DNA from: Pseudomonadota bacterium
GTDB taxonomy: Bacteria; Pseudomonadota; Alphaproteobacteria; Rhizobiales; Xanthobacteraceae
Reading direction: 5' to 3'
Length of the DNA stretch: 64,000 bases
Assembly (NCBI GenBank): GCA_023422775.1
Contig: JAFAGM010000142.1
Coordinates: 124,001 to 188,000 of the forward strand
Numbering within the stretch: position 1 is the stretch's first letter; every line of letters starts with the position of its first letter. This document shows positions 54,030 through 62,247 of the stretch, piece by piece. The position numbers and the translations under genes are program-made. Below the pieces are notes generated by a model that did not search any database, was not told where the DNA came from, and saw only the letters and a list, made by a program, of their open reading frames with translations.

Positions 54030-54944
54030 TTACTCTTCCGCCGCCAGCCAGAATGTTCCTTCCATCATCTTGACCGACCCGCCGCCGACATGGATGGACT
54101 CGATCGCGCCGTTCTTCTTGCGCACGCGCGTCAGCAGCAGGCTCGGCCGGCCCATGTCGACGCCCTGCCCGATCCTGAGTTTCAGCTCTCCGTCCCTGGT
54201 GGCGTCGAGATCGGCGAGCAGCGCGGCTGCCGCCGCCGTCGCGCTGCCCGTTGCAGGATCCTCGGACAGTCCGCTGGCGCCCGGATGAAACATCCGTGCC
54301 TGCAGCTCGCACGGCGTTTCGCTCGCCGGCACGTCCCTTGTATAGAAATAGACTGCGTCGCTGCCGTCGCACGGGAAGGTCTTCGCGAACGCTACGGCAT
54401 CAGGCTTTGCCCGCCGCAGCGCCTCGCGCGAGGCAACTTCGATCGCCAGGAACGATAGCCCCACGGAAATCACCTGCGGAGGATGGCGGTCGGTCTTCAC
54501 ATCGCCGGCCGACAGCGACAGGCAGGCCGCCGCCTGCTCGGCGCCCAGATTCGAGAGCCGCTTCAGCGGCTGCGGCGCCGTCAGTTCGGTGCTGACGACC
54601 CTGCCCCGCTCGGCCTCAACCTCGACCGGCACCAGCCCCGCCAGTTCCTCGAACAGGAGCCGCGCCGGTGGCTTTTCCGCCATTGTCGCCAGGACGAAGG
54701 CGGTGCCGACATTGGGATGGCCGGCGAAGGGTATCTCACGGTTCACGGTGAAGATGCGCACCTGCGCATCATTGGCAGGATCGCGCGGCGGCAGCACGAA
54801 GGTCGTCTCGGAGTAATTGAACTCGGTGGCGATCGCTTGCATCTGCGCCGTCGAAAGCCCGGCGGCATCGAGCACCACGGCGAGCGGATTGCCGCCAAAG
54901 GCACGGTCGGTGAAAACGTCCACGGTGACATAACGACGTTGCAT
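54030..54944 (-). CDS. PhzF family isomerase/epimerase
   Basis: A 304-residue protein. MQRRYVTVDVFTDRAFGGNP is the family start, FNYSETTFVLPP near residue 43 holds the catalytic Glu, and DPATGSATAAAAALL near 210 the second conserved loop. The family includes PhzF of phenazine synthesis, but no other phenazine gene is present, so another isomerase role is likely. The start at 54944 was chosen by fit to the family. Confidence 0.9.
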   Translation of the reverse strand: MQRRYVTVDVFTDRAFGGNPLAVVLDAAGLSTAQMQAIATEFNYSETTFVLPPRDPANDAQVRIFTVNREIPFAGHPNVGTAFVLATMAEKPPARLLFEELAGLVPVEVEAERGRVVSTELTAPQPLKRLSNLGAEQAAACLSLSAGDVKTDRHPPQVISVGLSFLAIEVASREALRRAKPDAVAFAKTFPCDGSDAVYFYTRDVPASETPCELQARMFHPGASGLSEDPATGSATAAAAALLADLDATRDGELKLRIGQGVDMGRPSLLLTRVRKKNGAIESIHVGGGSVKMMEGTFWLAAEE

Positions 54945-54957
54945 TTTCGATACCCCT

Positions 54958-56274
54958 CTATCCCAACCGCCAGACCGCCATCGGCCGCTCATAGCCCCTG
55001 ATCTCGACCTCGCCGAGCGAGACGGCATCGCGGCATGCTTCGCCGAGTGCATCGCGAACCGCATCCGAGATCAGGAACTGCGAATTGAAATCCTTGTTCA
55101 GCGCCTCCAGCCGCGAGGCGAAGTTCACGGTGTCGCCGATCACGGTGTATTCCTTGCGCCGCGGCGAACCGATGCTGCCGGCGACGACCTCGCCAAGATG
55201 AATGCCGATGCCGATGCGCAGCGGCCAGCTCGTCGCCTCGTTGATCCGCGCATTGGCTTGCAGCATCTCGCGCGCCGCGGCGACCGCGCGATGCGCCGGG
55301 TCCGGCGCTTCGAGCGGGGCGCCGAACAGCGCCAGAAATCCGTCGCCAAGAAACTTGTTCACGATGCCGCCGTGGCGGTCGAGGATGTCGACCAGGATGG
55401 CAAAGGCGCCGTCGAGCCGATCCACGACTTCCTGCGGCGTGCGGCTGCGCGCGCCGGCGGTGAAGCTGCGGAAATCGACGAACATCACCGCGACGCGGCG
55501 GATGTCGCTGTCGGTCCTGGTGCCCTCGGCCATCAGGCGTTCGACCACCTGCGGCGAGACGTGCTGGCCGAACAGGTTGGTGATGCGGTCGCGCGCGGTC
55601 GCCGCCATGATGCTCGCCTCGAACTGCCGCCGCAACTGGTGGCCGACCGCGCCCGCGAGCACGCCGCAGATCAGGACGATCAGGCTGCGCGCAGCGTGAT
55701 AGAAGACGATGGGCTCGGCGTCGGCGCCCGTGGCCGAATGATAGAACATCGCCATGCAGAACAACTGCACGGCGGCAACCGCGCCGGTGAAGGTGGAGAG
55801 CCAGAAGTCCAGCCGCAGCGTCGACAGGATGATGAAGATGAAGTAGATCATCGGCGCCACGAAACCGAGCGCAGCTATCGATCCCATGTTGTCGATGTGC
55901 ACGGCCAGCGCGACCGTCGGCATCGAGGTTTCGATCAGCGCGCCGATATAGCGCCGGTACAGCGGCAGGTCGAGCCCCCGCCGCATGTGCCGCTTGATGG
56001 CGCCAATCACCCACCATTCGAACAGGATGAAGGGAACGATGATCGAGAAGAGATAGCTCGGCGTGAGCTTGCCGTGCCAGACGCTATTCACCGCTCCGGG
56101 TGCGACGAAGTAGACGATGCCGACGGTGACTCCGAGCATGAGTGCCGTGACCATCAGCACCTTGATCCGCAGCAGGTCGGTCGCCATCACCTGCTGCGTC
56201 AACGCGCGCTGGAAGTCCTCCGGCACCGGCGGCTTTTGCTCGCTTGTCTTTCTGGTCCACCCCCCCACCATCAT
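54958..56274 (-). CDS. Membrane-bound class III adenylate/guanylate cyclase
   Basis: A 438-residue protein. An N-terminal cytoplasmic part is followed by about six membrane segments (45-210), then a cyclase domain (about 250-430) with VAVMFVDFRSFTAGARSRTP, the second metal site FLGDGFLALFGAPLE and GDTVNFASRLEALN. It differs from the CHASE2 cyclase in having no large sensor domain. The PhzF gene starts 13 bases after its stop. The cyclase gene itself starts MMVGGWTRKTSEQ. Confidence 0.9.
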   Translation of the reverse strand: MMVGGWTRKTSEQKPPVPEDFQRALTQQVMATDLLRIKVLMVTALMLGVTVGIVYFVAPGAVNSVWHGKLTPSYLFSIIVPFILFEWWVIGAIKRHMRRGLDLPLYRRYIGALIETSMPTVALAVHIDNMGSIAALGFVAPMIYFIFIILSTLRLDFWLSTFTGAVAAVQLFCMAMFYHSATGADAEPIVFYHAARSLIVLICGVLAGAVGHQLRRQFEASIMAATARDRITNLFGQHVSPQVVERLMAEGTRTDSDIRRVAVMFVDFRSFTAGARSRTPQEVVDRLDGAFAILVDILDRHGGIVNKFLGDGFLALFGAPLEAPDPAHRAVAAAREMLQANARINEATSWPLRIGIGIHLGEVVAGSIGSPRRKEYTVIGDTVNFASRLEALNKDFNSQFLISDAVRDALGEACRDAVSLGEVEIRGYERPMAVWRLG

Positions 56275-56320
56275 CCACCCGTAATCAGCATTAGTCGCAC
56301 ACAGCGTGTTTAATTTCGGT

Positions 56321-56405
56321 TGTCATTGCGAGCGAAGCGAAGCAATCCATTCTCACCGCTTGCTGAGACATGGATTGCTTCGTCGCTTCGCTCCCCGCAA
56401 TGACG
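56321..56405. repeat. Dispersed palindromic repeat, family A
   Basis: Left end tgtcattgcgagcgaagcg, right end cttcgctccccgcaatgacg. It lies between the cyclase gene and the exporter operon. Confidence 0.88.
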
Positions 56406-56450
56406 CGATGTATCGACTCTTCACCGCGCCAGCCACGCGCACTTATACTC

Positions 56451-57617
56451 TCAATCGAGCGTGCGACGGAAGCGCGTCACTGCGACGGTCATCGCAAACA
56501 GCATCAGTGCAATGAGTGCAATCGTGTCGTACTGGAGGTTCTGGATGGTCGCCCCCTTGAGCATGATGGCGCGGACGATCCGGATGTAATGCGTCAGCGG
56601 CAGGACTTCGCCGAGATACTGCGCCCAGACCGGCATGCCCGCGAACGGAAACATGAAGCCGGACAACAGAATGCTCGGCAGGAAGAACATCATCGACAGC
56701 TGCATCGCCTGCAACTGGTTCTGCACGATGGTCGAGAACGTGTAGCCGATCGACAGGTTGGTGGTAATGAACAACGTCGTCAGCAGCGCCAGCATCACCA
56801 TGCTGCCTAGGATCGGCACTCCGAACAGGCCGACACCGATGCCGATGATCAGCGAGGCCTGGATGGCTCCAACCAGCACGTAGGGAATGATCTTGCCGAA
56901 CATGACCTCCACCGGCCGGATCGGCATCGAGAGCAGGTTCTCCATCGTGCCGCGCTCGATCTCGCGCGTCACCGACAGCGCGGTGAAGATCAGCATGGTC
57001 ATGGTCAGGATGGTACCGACGAGGCCGGGCACGATGTTGAGCCGCGACTCGGCGGCCGGGTTGTAGCGGGCATGCGCCCTGATTTCGAACGGAAGCCGGG
57101 GCGGATCGCCGATGTGGAGGTCGTGCGCCAGCGCGGTCTGCACCACCATGCCGAGCGAACCGAGCGCAGCACCGGCGGCGACCGGGTCGGTCGCGTCAGC
57201 CGCGACCAGCAGCGCCGGCTTGTCGCCGCGCCGCACCGCGCGCTCGAAGCCGCGCGGGATCTCGACGCCGAACAGCACCTTGCCGGACTGCAGGAGATCG
57301 TCGAATTCGGCGACGCTGTGCACCTCGCGCGTGAAGCGGAAGTAGCTGGTATTCTCCAGCGCCTTCAGCACCGAGCGCGCCAGATCGCTGTCCTCCTGGA
57401 CCAACACCGCCGTCGGCAGATGGCGCGGCGTGGTGTTGATGGCGTAACCGAACAGCAGGAGCTGCATGACCGGCATCATCACGATCATCGCGAACGAGAC
57501 GCGGTCGCGGCGGAGCTGGATGAATTCCTTGACCAGCATCGCGTAGCTTCGCCGCCAGAAGCCGAAGCGCGGCTCCGGGACGCTGCGATCCTGGTCGGTG
57601 GCTTCGACCGCACTCAT
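56451..57617 (-). CDS. ABC-2 type exporter permease (YbhS/YbhR type)
   Basis: A 388-residue permease. One N-terminal membrane helix, a large periplasmic domain (about 60-190) and five C-terminal helices are visible; MENLLSMPIRPVEVMFGKIIP near residue 225 contains the ABC-2 motif LSMPIRP. It starts within the last four bases of the ATPase gene (57614-57617). It is the membrane part of a drug-type exporter controlled by the TetR gene at the operon head. Confidence 0.92.
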   Translation of the reverse strand: MSAVEATDQDRSVPEPRFGFWRRSYAMLVKEFIQLRRDRVSFAMIVMMPVMQLLLFGYAINTTPRHLPTAVLVQEDSDLARSVLKALENTSYFRFTREVHSVAEFDDLLQSGKVLFGVEIPRGFERAVRRGDKPALLVAADATDPVAAGAALGSLGMVVQTALAHDLHIGDPPRLPFEIRAHARYNPAAESRLNIVPGLVGTILTMTMLIFTALSVTREIERGTMENLLSMPIRPVEVMFGKIIPYVLVGAIQASLIIGIGVGLFGVPILGSMVMLALLTTLFITTNLSIGYTFSTIVQNQLQAMQLSMMFFLPSILLSGFMFPFAGMPVWAQYLGEVLPLTHYIRIVRAIMLKGATIQNLQYDTIALIALMLFAMTVAVTRFRRTLD

Positions 57618-58558
57618 TGGAAGTTGTCCTTTGAGCGGCTCATGAGATCGATGAACACGTCCTCCAGCGATGGCTCGCTATCCTGCCAGAGCCTCCCGTC
57701 CTTGTTACGATAGGGCGCAATGGTCGCCTCGAGTGCGGATTTGTCGCGCCCGGAGACATGCAGGCTGGTGCCGAACGGCGCCACCATGTCGACGCCCGGC
57801 TGGCCTGCGAGTTCGGTCGCCAGCCCATTGAGATCGCCGCCCGTGACCGTCCAGGTCGAGAGCGCCGATTTTTCGATCACCTCCTCGACGGTGCCGTGTG
57901 CCAGCAAATGGCCGTAGGCGATATAGGCGATCTCGTGACAGCGCTCGGCCTCGTCCATGTAGTGGGTCGAGACCAGCACCGTCAGCCCTTCGGCGGCGAG
58001 CGCGTGGATTTCGTTCCAGAAATCGCGCCGCGCCTTGGGATCGACGCCGGCAGTCGGCTCGTCCAGCAGCAGCAATTTCGGATTGGGCAGTGTGCAGGCG
58101 CCGAGCGCCAGCCGCTGCTTCCAGCCGCCCGAAAGCTCGCCGGCGAGCTGTTCCTCGCGGCCGTTAAGGCCGATCCGCCGGATCATGTCGCGTGCCGCGC
58201 CTCGCGCGTCGCGCATGCCATAGAGCCGGGCGACGAATTCGAGGTTCTCCCGCACCGAAAGATCCTGGTACAGGCTGAAGCGCTGCGTCATGTAGCCGAC
58301 GAGACGCTTGATCTTGTCGGCGTCGCGGCGGATGTCGTAGCCGAGGCAGGTGCCCTCGCCGGCATCCGGCGTCAGCAGACCGCACAGCATCCGGATGGTG
58401 GTGGTCTTTCCGGAGCCGTTCGGGCCGAGGAAGCCGTAGATCGAACCGCGCTTCACCTGCATCGAGAGGTCACTGACGACCTTATGGCTGCCAAACGACT
58501 TCGAGAGGCCCTCGACATTGATTGCGATGTCGGGCGCTGATACAGGTGCGGCATTCAT
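57614..58558 (-). CDS. ABC exporter ATP-binding protein (YbhF type)
   Basis: A 314-residue ATPase with Walker A GPNGSGKTT near residue 45, signature LSGGWKQR near 142 and Walker B LLLLDEPTAGVDP near 163. The C-terminal part (230-314) is the DUF4162-like extension seen in ABC-2 exporters. E. coli YbhF is a tandem of two ATPase domains; this one has a single domain. It overlaps both neighbours by four bases. Confidence 0.92.
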   Translation of the reverse strand: MNAAPVSAPDIAINVEGLSKSFGSHKVVSDLSMQVKRGSIYGFLGPNGSGKTTTIRMLCGLLTPDAGEGTCLGYDIRRDADKIKRLVGYMTQRFSLYQDLSVRENLEFVARLYGMRDARGAARDMIRRIGLNGREEQLAGELSGGWKQRLALGACTLPNPKLLLLDEPTAGVDPKARRDFWNEIHALAAEGLTVLVSTHYMDEAERCHEIAYIAYGHLLAHGTVEEVIEKSALSTWTVTGGDLNGLATELAGQPGVDMVAPFGTSLHVSGRDKSALEATIAPYRNKDGRLWQDSEPSLEDVFIDLMSRSKDNFQ

Positions 58559-59340
58559 CGCTTGCCTGCCACTGGCGTCCGGGGATTCAGGAACACACTG
58601 ATCGGCTGGCCGACGCGCAAGGCGTCGGGCCGGCTGGGCCGCGCCTGGATCAGGTAGACCAGCTTGTTGCGCTCATCGAGGCTGTAGATGACCGGCGGGG
58701 TATATTCCGCTGTTGTCGCGATGAAATAGATCTTCGCCGTGAGATCGGTCGCGCAATTGTCGCAAGTCACCTTCACTTCGTCGCCGATTGACAGCTTCGG
58801 CAATTCCGCTTCCGGCACGAAGAACCGCAGCTTCATGTTGCCGGGCGGCATGATCGACAAGACCGGCCGCTGCGCCTGCACCATCTCGCCTTCGCGGAAA
58901 TAGATCTGCTGGATGGTGCCGGCGATAGGCGCAGACCCCTTGCGCCGCGCCAGCCGCGTCTGCGAGGTGTTGACGCGAGCTTCGGCCACGCGCAGTGCAG
59001 AAAGCGCGGAGTCATAGTTGGCCTGCGTGCCTGAGCCGGTCTTGCTCAGCGAGGCCGCGCGATCGTAGGACTGCTGGGCATTGGCGAGCGTGGCATTATT
59101 CTGGTAGAGCTCGGCCTGCTGCAAATCGTCGTCGACGGAATAGAGCGGATCGCCGGGCTTGACTTCGTCGCCCTCGCGCACGTTGAGCTTGATAACGCGC
59201 CCGCTTTCGTCCGGGCTGACGAAGATCATGTCGGCCTCGACCCAGCCCTGAAAGCCCGGGTCCCTGCGTTCCTTGCAACCGGCGAGCACCGAGGCCAGCG
59301 CCAACGCGGCCAGGACCGCCAGCGTTCGCGACGAAGTCAT
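58555..59340 (-). CDS. HlyD family periplasmic adaptor lipoprotein (YbhG type)
   Basis: A 261-residue protein with lipobox LASVLAGC near residue 21, so it is lipid-anchored. GWVEADMIFVSPDESGRVI opens the lipoyl-like domain, a coiled hairpin with alanine and glutamine (NATLANAQQSYDRAASL) follows and GSAPIAGTIQQIYFREGEMV closes it. It links the inner-membrane ABC exporter to an outer-membrane channel not encoded here. Confidence 0.9.
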   Translation of the reverse strand: MTSSRTLAVLAALALASVLAGCKERRDPGFQGWVEADMIFVSPDESGRVIKLNVREGDEVKPGDPLYSVDDDLQQAELYQNNATLANAQQSYDRAASLSKTGSGTQANYDSALSALRVAEARVNTSQTRLARRKGSAPIAGTIQQIYFREGEMVQAQRPVLSIMPPGNMKLRFFVPEAELPKLSIGDEVKVTCDNCATDLTAKIYFIATTAEYTPPVIYSLDERNKLVYLIQARPSRPDALRVGQPISVFLNPRTPVAGKR

Positions 59341-60038
59341 GTCGTCCTCCGTTCGCCAAAGATCAGATCGAGATGCACTCGAAACATCTCGATCGCGTCC
59401 AACGGCGCGTGCCTGCCGAACAGGCTTTGCCAGATCACCGCGATCAGCGCAGGCGCCACCAATATCTGCGGAAAGCGCGCCAGGTCCTTCTGCTTGATCT
59501 CGCCGCGCGCGATGCCGAGTTCGATCAGCGCGCGCATGCCGGCGAGTCCTCTCGTCACGACCTCGCGATAATAAAAATCGGCCACGGCGGGAAATCGCGG
59601 CCCCTCGGCCAGGATCAGGCGCACGAGGTCGCCGCGCCGGGTCGTCGCAACTTCCTTGATGAGATTTTCCGCAAAACCCTCGATCATGTCGCGAGCCGAT
59701 GCGCTCGGCGGTGGCGGCGAAGAGCTGAGGCGCACGACCACCGGCACTATGGCCGTCCGGATCAGTTCCTCGAACAGCGACTCCTTGTCCCTGAAGTGCA
59801 GGTAAATCGTGCCCTTGGCGACGCCGGCGCGTTTGGCGACGTCGTCAAGCCGCGTCGCCGCAAAGCCGCGGGCGATGAACTCGTCCATCGCTGCCTCGAT
59901 GATCGCCCCTCGCCGCTCGGCCGCGCGCTCGGCGCGATTGGAGGCGGGCTTGGAGGCGGCCGATCTCCTGGACTCGGGCCGGCGGATCTCCGGCTTCGGA
60001 GCGGATTTCCCTGGATTTCTGGAACCTGCCTTTGTCAT
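59337..60038 (-). CDS. TetR family transcriptional repressor
   Basis: A 233-residue regulator. After a basic Pro/Ser/Arg-rich N-terminal tail (1-40) the helix-turn-helix domain spans about 45-92 (IIEAAMDEFIARGFAATRLD, VAKRAGVAKGTIYLHFRDKE). The C-terminal half is a ligand-binding domain. It is the first gene of a four-gene operon with HlyD, ATPase and permease genes joined by four-base overlaps, like E. coli CecR-YbhGFSR. The palindrome just upstream is its likely operator. Confidence 0.92.
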   Translation of the reverse strand: MTKAGSRNPGKSAPKPEIRRPESRRSAASKPASNRAERAAERRGAIIEAAMDEFIARGFAATRLDDVAKRAGVAKGTIYLHFRDKESLFEELIRTAIVPVVVRLSSSPPPPSASARDMIEGFAENLIKEVATTRRGDLVRLILAEGPRFPAVADFYYREVVTRGLAGMRALIELGIARGEIKQKDLARFPQILVAPALIAVIWQSLFGRHAPLDAIEMFRVHLDLIFGERRTT

Positions 60039-60047
60039 GGTTCATTT

Positions 60048-60067
60048 ATGACTGACTGGTCAGTCAT
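60048..60067. promoter_or_regulatory. TetR operator palindrome
   Basis: ATGACTGA and TCAGTCAT flank a CTGG centre, a 20-base palindrome with perfect arms. It lies 10 bases upstream of the TetR start codon, where a bound repressor would block the operon. The TGACTGA half-site is typical of TetR-family operators. Confidence 0.85.
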
Positions 60068-60217
60068 TGTCAACACCGACCATCGGATCGGACTTTCACA
60101 TGGGCGTGACCTCACATCGGCATAGCGCGGCGCAGGCGGTTACGAAGATTTTGCGCGAGCTTTCAGGACCGTTGCATCCCGCGAACGCGGGGTATCCATC
60201 GCGCCGCGGCGCCCCCC

Positions 60218-60330
60218 GGTCGTTGCGAGCCAGCGGGTTGCGCGGAAGCGCGCCCGGCGGCAGTTCCGCGAAGCAATCCATTCCTTCTTTCATCGCGAGA
60301 TGGATTGCTTCGCTGCGCTCGCAATGACGG
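60218..60330. repeat. Dispersed palindromic repeat, family A, extended copy
   Basis: Begins cggtcgttgcgagccagcgg, includes gaagcaatccat and atggattgcttcg and ends cgctcgcaatgacgg. It has an extra GC-rich segment (gcggaagcgcgcccggcg) in the left half. The stretch 60170-60217 just before it (tcccgcgaacgcgggg) looks like a piece of another palindromic family. Confidence 0.83.
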
Positions 60331-60501
60331 TGGACCGCCGAAACCTCCGGAGATGAATTCGCTTCAGCGCAGATCGAGGCTGCCCTTCCCGCACCGTTAG
60401 TTGAACGCGGGCTGGACTCGGCACACGATCGGATCGAAGCTTTGCGGCGGAGGAGAAGAACCTGGATCGCCCACCACCGACATCAACAACGGAGGTTCGT
60501 C

Positions 60502-60729
60502 ATGCCGGATGCCGTCGAAATGAAAGACCATGTCTACAAGATCCTGGAACTGGTCGGGTCTTCCGAAAAGAGCATCGAAGATGCGGTACAGAACGCCATA
60601 ACCCGCGCATCAAAGACCATTCGCGACATGAAATGGTTCGAAGTCGTGCAGACCAGAGGCCACATTGAAGACGGTTCTGTTCGCCATTATCAGGTCACCT
60701 TGCGGGTTGGATTTACGCTGGAGAGATAG
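60502..60729 (+). CDS. Dodecin family protein
   Basis: A 75-residue protein; GGAGG lies seven bases before the ATG at 60502. HVYKILELVGSSEKSIEDAV and WFEVVQTRGHIEDGSVRHYQ are the dodecin blocks; the Trp44-equivalent residue that stacks on flavin in dodecins is present. Dodecins form twelve-part shells that store flavins. An in-frame ATG eighteen bases later is also possible. Confidence 0.9.
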   Translation: MPDAVEMKDHVYKILELVGSSEKSIEDAVQNAITRASKTIRDMKWFEVVQTRGHIEDGSVRHYQVTLRVGFTLER

Positions 60730-60786
60730 TTCTCGGCGAGCCGCAGGGCGAACTGGGGTGCGCGATGCGCGCACTTGACGAGAACT
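60728..60786 (+). terminator. Nested hairpin at the end of the dodecin gene (possible terminator)
   Basis: AGTTCTCG at 60728-60735 pairs with CGAGAACT at 60779-60786. Inside lies GTGCGCG-ATG-CGCGCAC (60758-60774). The outer arm overlaps the stop codon. No T-run follows, so termination is only a guess. Confidence 0.45.
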
Positions 60787-60857
60787 CTTGTTCGATGCTC
60801 CGACGGATGAACCTGTATCGGCAACCGGCGCATCCCGGCTTGGCTGGTAGCGCGCCG

Positions 60858-60882
60858 GGAACGTTCAAGGCGACACAGCGTT
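60858..60882 (+). promoter_or_regulatory. EcfG-type general stress promoter
   Basis: GGAAC at 60858-60862, 16 bases, CGTT at 60879-60882: an exact match to the alphaproteobacterial GGAAC-N16/17-CGTT consensus. The start codon at 60908 is 26 bases downstream. Confidence 0.72.
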
Positions 60883-60907
60883 TTTATGTTGGAGTGGAGG
60901 CTCCCTC

Positions 60908-61114
60908 ATGAGTAACGAGCCGAATAGCTACCGTACCGCTGTCATACTGTTCGCCGTTGCGGTGATCGTCGCAATGCTCGCTGCACTCGTCACCACGATC
61001 GAGCGGATCGATACGAGAACGGCCAGCAACGAGAGCCCTCCCGGCACGACGGGCCTCGCCAAGCCGCACCCGCCACTGGACCGCGCTCCGGGCAAGCCGA
61101 TAGTCGGGAATTGA
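60908..61114 (+). CDS. Small single-pass membrane protein, 68 residues
   Basis: MSNEPNSYRTAVILFAVAVI begins with a short cytoplasmic part and one membrane helix (residues 9-30), followed by a polar Pro-rich tail ending PGKPIVGN. GGAGTGGAGG precedes the ATG. The EcfG-type promoter just upstream suggests a role in general stress. No family is recognised. Confidence 0.68.
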   Translation: MSNEPNSYRTAVILFAVAVIVAMLAALVTTIERIDTRTASNESPPGTTGLAKPHPPLDRAPGKPIVGN

Positions 61115-61347
61115 GTGGCCGCTTTCCTTGCCGGGGAATCGGCCGCATGCTTCTGGCGCGCCAATGACGATCGGCGGAATGGGTCCGCCTGCTCCGGCGC
61201 GCTTCCAACGTGGCCCCTTGGGCAAGCGAGTCGTCCGATCGACAAGCGCCCGACCTCGCAGTCGCCAGGCTCTTTCCATCGTTGCCATTATTTCTGCACT
61301 ATTTGAGCAGCAGATAAACCAATCTAGCGCTTTGGGGAGGACTCGCT

Positions 61348-61977
61348 GTGACGAAGTCCGGAATGGCGTTAATGCTCGTGGGGATGCTCGGGTCTGTGCT
61401 CGGCGGTTGCATGCAAGCGACGCTGGCACCGGTATCCAATGCCAATCTATCATCAAGGGACCGGCAGTTGCTTGCCCGCGCGCCTTACGCGCGGGCAAGC
61501 ATCCCCGAGACCTATCGCCGACACATTGTCGACTACACGCGCAAGGAGCAGCCGGGGACGATCCTGGTCGATACCAATGCACGTTTCCTCTATTACGTCA
61601 TGCCGGGCGGAAAAGCGGTACGCTACGGTGTGACCGTAGGCGAGGAAGCGCTGGCCTGGTCCGGCATCGCCACGATTGGCAAGACGGCCGAATGGCCGGA
61701 CTGGATTCCGACGGAGGAGATCCAGGAGCGGCTTGGCCCCTATCCGAAACGCGTCGCCGGAGGTCCCGCGAATCCGCTGGGAGCGCGGGCGATATACCTC
61801 TACCAGGGCAACAGGGACACCCTGTATCGCATCCACGGCACCAATCAGCCCGAATATATCGGCCATGCCATCTCGTCCGGCTGCATCCGCATGACCAACG
61901 AGGATGTCATCGATCTCGTCAACCGGGTGAAGCCCGGCGGGATCGTCGTCGTCCTCCCGCCGGGCCGCAGCGCCTGA
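61348..61977 (+). CDS. L,D-transpeptidase (YkuD/ErfK family) lipoprotein
   Basis: A 209-residue protein with GTG start and strong GGGGAGGAC ribosome binding site. The lipobox is GSVLGGC near residue 21, so it is probably anchored to a membrane. The YkuD domain has HGTNQPEYIG near 164 and the active-site SSGCIRMTNEDV near 177. Such enzymes make 3-3 cross-links in peptidoglycan or attach proteins to it. Upstream bases 61115-61347 show no gene. The next gene is an M15-like peptidase. Confidence 0.92.
   Translation: MTKSGMALMLVGMLGSVLGGCMQATLAPVSNANLSSRDRQLLARAPYARASIPETYRRHIVDYTRKEQPGTILVDTNARFLYYVMPGGKAVRYGVTVGEEALAWSGIATIGKTAEWPDWIPTEEIQERLGPYPKRVAGGPANPLGARAIYLYQGNRDTLYRIHGTNQPEYIGHAISSGCIRMTNEDVIDLVNRVKPGGIVVVLPPGRSA
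61470..61500. repeat. Perfect intragenic hairpin in the L,D-transpeptidase gene
   Basis: GCTTGCCCGCGCG and CGCGCGGGCAAGC are exact inverted copies around CCTTA. It encodes LLARAPYARAS, before the catalytic domain. Confidence 0.9.
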
Positions 61978-62017
61978 GAGAAGACCTGTCGCGGGGGGAA
62001 TCGCGGTTCACCACGGT

Positions 62018-62048
62018 CCTTCGATTCCGATCAGTTCGGAATCGAAGG
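62018..62048 (+). terminator. Perfect hairpin after the L,D-transpeptidase gene
   Basis: CCTTCGATTCCGA and TCGGAATCGAAGG are exact inverted copies around TCAGT, 41 bases after the stop. No T-run follows, so this may be a rho-dependent or RNA-stabilising structure. The rest of 61978-62247 holds no gene I can see. Confidence 0.6.
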
Positions 62049-62247
62049 CTCAGGTTTGACCTTGACGCACGTTCATCAGGCATCAAAGTCCGAGTTCCAA
62101 TCCGTTGCATTCTGGCGACACTTCCCGAAAAAATAGTCATCCCATCACTCTGCGTCATTGCGCGATTCCGTATTGATCCGAAAGATCGGCCCCGTCGCAC
62201 GCTTGGCTGGGCAGTGCGGCTCCGGTTGAGTCTTTGGAGGCAACGGG

